From NCBI GenBank assembly GCA_003222535.1, contig QHWJ01000232.1, positions 1-64,000 of the forward strand: a DNA stretch of 64,000 nucleotides, in the 5' to 3' direction. Below the pieces are notes generated by a model. That model saw only the letters and a program-made list of their open reading frames with translations, did no database searches and had not been told where the DNA came from. Shown here piece after piece: positions 62,093 to 64,000 of the stretch. How positions within the stretch are numbered: the stretch's first letter is position 1; each line of letters opens with the position of its first letter. The position numbers were made by a program, and so were the translations under genes. The stretch comes from Acidobacteriota bacterium. Its GTDB lineage: Bacteria > Acidobacteriota > Vicinamibacteria > Vicinamibacterales > CAVVIG01.

Positions 62093-62873
62093 GCTCGGAC
62101 CCATCACGGTCTACACCTACGGCGTGCTGCTCGCCGCCGCGTATCTGCTCGGCCTGAAGCTCGCCATGGCGCGGGCGAAGGCGCGCGGCCTCGATGCCAA
62201 CAGGGTGCTCGATCTCGGCATCTACATCATCATCAGCGCCCTCATCGGGGCGAAACTGCTGCTGCTCGTCACCGATTTCCGTGCGTTCACCGCCGACCCG
62301 CGCGAGCTGCTCACGCTCGCCCGCTCCGGCGGCGTCTTCTACGGCGGCCTCATTCTCGCGGTCATCGTCGCGCTCGTCTACATCAGTCGCGTCGGTCTGC
62401 CGCTGTGGACCACGTGCGATGTGTTTGCGCCGGGCATCGCGCTCGGCCACGTCGTCGGCCGGTTCGGCTGTCTGTTTGCGGGCTGCTGTTACGGGAAGCC
62501 GACGACGCTGCCGTGGGGGATCACGTTCACCGACACGTTCGCCGCCACGAACGTCGGCACGCCGCTGGGCGTGCCGCTGCACCCGACTCAGCTCTACGAG
62601 GCGGGCGCCGAGCTGCTGATCCTGGGGGCACTCCTGCTGACCGAGCGCAAGGGGCGGGCGTTCGCCGGCCGGACATTCTGGCTCTACATGCTGCTCTATG
62701 CCGTCTCGCGCTTCATCATCGAGTTTTTTCGCGGGGACGAGCGCGGCACGGTCGGCATGTTCTCCACCTCGCAATTCATTTCGATCGTCCTCGCGCCGCT
62801 GGCGATCGTCATGCTCGTGTATCTCTCGCGGGCGGTCGCGCCGGATCCGAAACGGGCACGCAAAGCCGCGTAG
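62073..62873 (+). CDS. lgt: Prolipoprotein diacylglyceryl transferase
   Basis: MYPRLFELGPITVYTYGVLLAAAYLLG...SGGVFYGGLI...ALGHVVGRFGCLFAGCCYGKPT...PLHPTQLYEA...RFIIEFFRGDERG. Confidence 0.95.
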   Translation: MYPRLFELGPITVYTYGVLLAAAYLLGLKLAMARAKARGLDANRVLDLGIYIIISALIGAKLLLLVTDFRAFTADPRELLTLARSGGVFYGGLILAVIVALVYISRVGLPLWTTCDVFAPGIALGHVVGRFGCLFAGCCYGKPTTLPWGITFTDTFAATNVGTPLGVPLHPTQLYEAGAELLILGALLLTERKGRAFAGRTFWLYMLLYAVSRFIIEFFRGDERGTVGMFSTSQFISIVLAPLAIVMLVYLSRAVAPDPKRARKAA

Positions 62874-62880
62874 GAGGGCC

Positions 62881-63858
62881 GTGGCCTCCACCACTCTCAC
62901 CATCACCGTCCCCGACGACAGCGAAGGCGTCCGCCTCGATCGATTTCTCGTCTCGGTCCTGCCGGATCAATCGCGTTCGCAGATCCAGCGGCTCATCAAC
63001 GAGGGCCAGGTTCGCGTCGCGGGCCGCGAGGCCAAATCGAATCAGCCGGTGAAAACCGGTCAGGACATCACCGTCGACGTCGTCGCGCCCGTCGATCCGG
63101 TGCCCCGGCCCGAGCCGCTGCCGCTGCCGATTCTGTATCAGGACCACGACGTCATCGTGGTGGACAAGCCGGCGGGCATGGTCGTTCATCCCGCGGCGGG
63201 ACATGCGAGCGGCACGCTGGTAAACGCGTTGCTCCACCACGTGGACGATCTCAGCGGCATCGGCGGTGAAAAACGGCCCGGCATCGTGCACCGGCTCGAT
63301 CGCGGGACGTCGGGGGTGATGGTGGTCGCGAAACACGACGCGGCCCACGAAGAGCTCTCCCGCCAGTTTGCCGGGCGCGAGGTCGAGAAGGAATACATCG
63401 CGCTGGTCTGGGGCGAAGTGATGGCCGGACGCCGCATCGACGCCCCCATCGGCCGCGATCCGTCGAACAGAAAGAAGATGTCGTCGGCCCCGGCGCGAGT
63501 GCGGCGAAGCCGCGAGGCCGTCACGCGAATCGTGCGCGCGGAGCATTTCGGCCGGATGCTGACGCTCGCACAGGTGGCGATTCACACGGGTCGAACGCAC
63601 CAGATCCGCGTGCACGTGAGCGCCATCGGCCATCCGATCGTCGGCGACGCGCTCTACGGCGGCGTCCATCGGCGGGTACCGGGTGATCTGAGGGCGGTCA
63701 CCCATCTCGAGCGCCCGTTCCTCCACGCCGCGCGGCTGGCCTTCACGCATCCGAACGACGAACGGCGGATGGAGTTCACGAGCGCGCTGCCCGACGATCT
63801 GCGGCGGGTGCTGAACGAGCTGCGAGAACGGTTCGATCCGGCACTGCACGAACCGTGA
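62881..63858 (+). CDS. RluA/RluD family pseudouridine synthase
   Basis: RLDRFLVSVLPDQSRSQIQRLINEGQVRV; VVDKPAGMVVHPAAGH; GIVHRLDRGTSGVMVVAK; GRTHQIRVHVSAIGHPIVGDALYGG. Confidence 0.95.
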   Translation: MASTTLTITVPDDSEGVRLDRFLVSVLPDQSRSQIQRLINEGQVRVAGREAKSNQPVKTGQDITVDVVAPVDPVPRPEPLPLPILYQDHDVIVVDKPAGMVVHPAAGHASGTLVNALLHHVDDLSGIGGEKRPGIVHRLDRGTSGVMVVAKHDAAHEELSRQFAGREVEKEYIALVWGEVMAGRRIDAPIGRDPSNRKKMSSAPARVRRSREAVTRIVRAEHFGRMLTLAQVAIHTGRTHQIRVHVSAIGHPIVGDALYGGVHRRVPGDLRAVTHLERPFLHAARLAFTHPNDERRMEFTSALPDDLRRVLNELRERFDPALHEP

Positions 63859-63866
63859 GATTCCAG

Positions 63867-64000
63867 ATGCCCATCATCTACCAGGGCCGTGTGTTTTCCG
63901 TCGAGGTCGACACACGGCGGTTTCCCGACGGCCGCAATCACGAGGTGGCCGTCGTCCGCCATCCGCCGTCGGTCGTGCTGATCCCGATCGAGCACGACGG
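63867..64000 (+). CDS. NUDIX hydrolase, N-terminal part (continues beyond window)
   Basis: MPIIYQGRVFSVEVDTRRFPDGRNHEVAVVRHPPSVVLIPIEHDG. Confidence 0.75.
   Translation, partial: MPIIYQGRVFSVEVDTRRFPDGRNHEVAVVRHPPSVVLIPIEHD

Overview
High-GC bacterial chromosome segment, densely coded on both strands. Inference: Acidobacteriota, probably a Vicinamibacteria-like lineage, from the ADOP-type permease, overall gene style and repeat style. Most content is housekeeping. It includes an asd-lysC-dapB-dapA-dapD-M20 lysine/DAP cluster, pyruvate kinase, class I fumarase, aspartate ammonia-lyase, prfA-prmC, ileS-lspA-lgt-rluD, thiD, bioY, moaE/moaD, an AddAB-like helicase-nuclease pair, three M16 peptidase loci, FdhE, an IscA-type protein, tRNA-Ala(GGC) and tRNA-Sec(UCA). 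The strongest unusual signal is a set of short repeat families dispersed between genes and also read in frame inside genes. An 18-bp palindrome (GTCCGGCTKMAGCCGGAC, encoding VRL[K/Q]PD on either strand) occurs five times in one AddA-like helicase and twice in IleRS, and it supplies the stop codon of an O-methyltransferase. A second family lies in frame near the N-terminus of an asparaginase. Other notable items are a Fur-rubrerythrin fusion, a possible leader-peptide/terminator attenuator before asd, recurrent TATAMT-N6-start arrangements suggesting leaderless mRNAs, an ABC-ATPase homologue lacking Walker A, a deletion-eroded type I restriction locus, a MoaD with an apparent internal deletion, and tRNA-Sec plus FdhE implying a selenoprotein formate dehydrogenase elsewhere in the genome. 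All calls come from reading the sequence and supplied ORFs; no database search was run.
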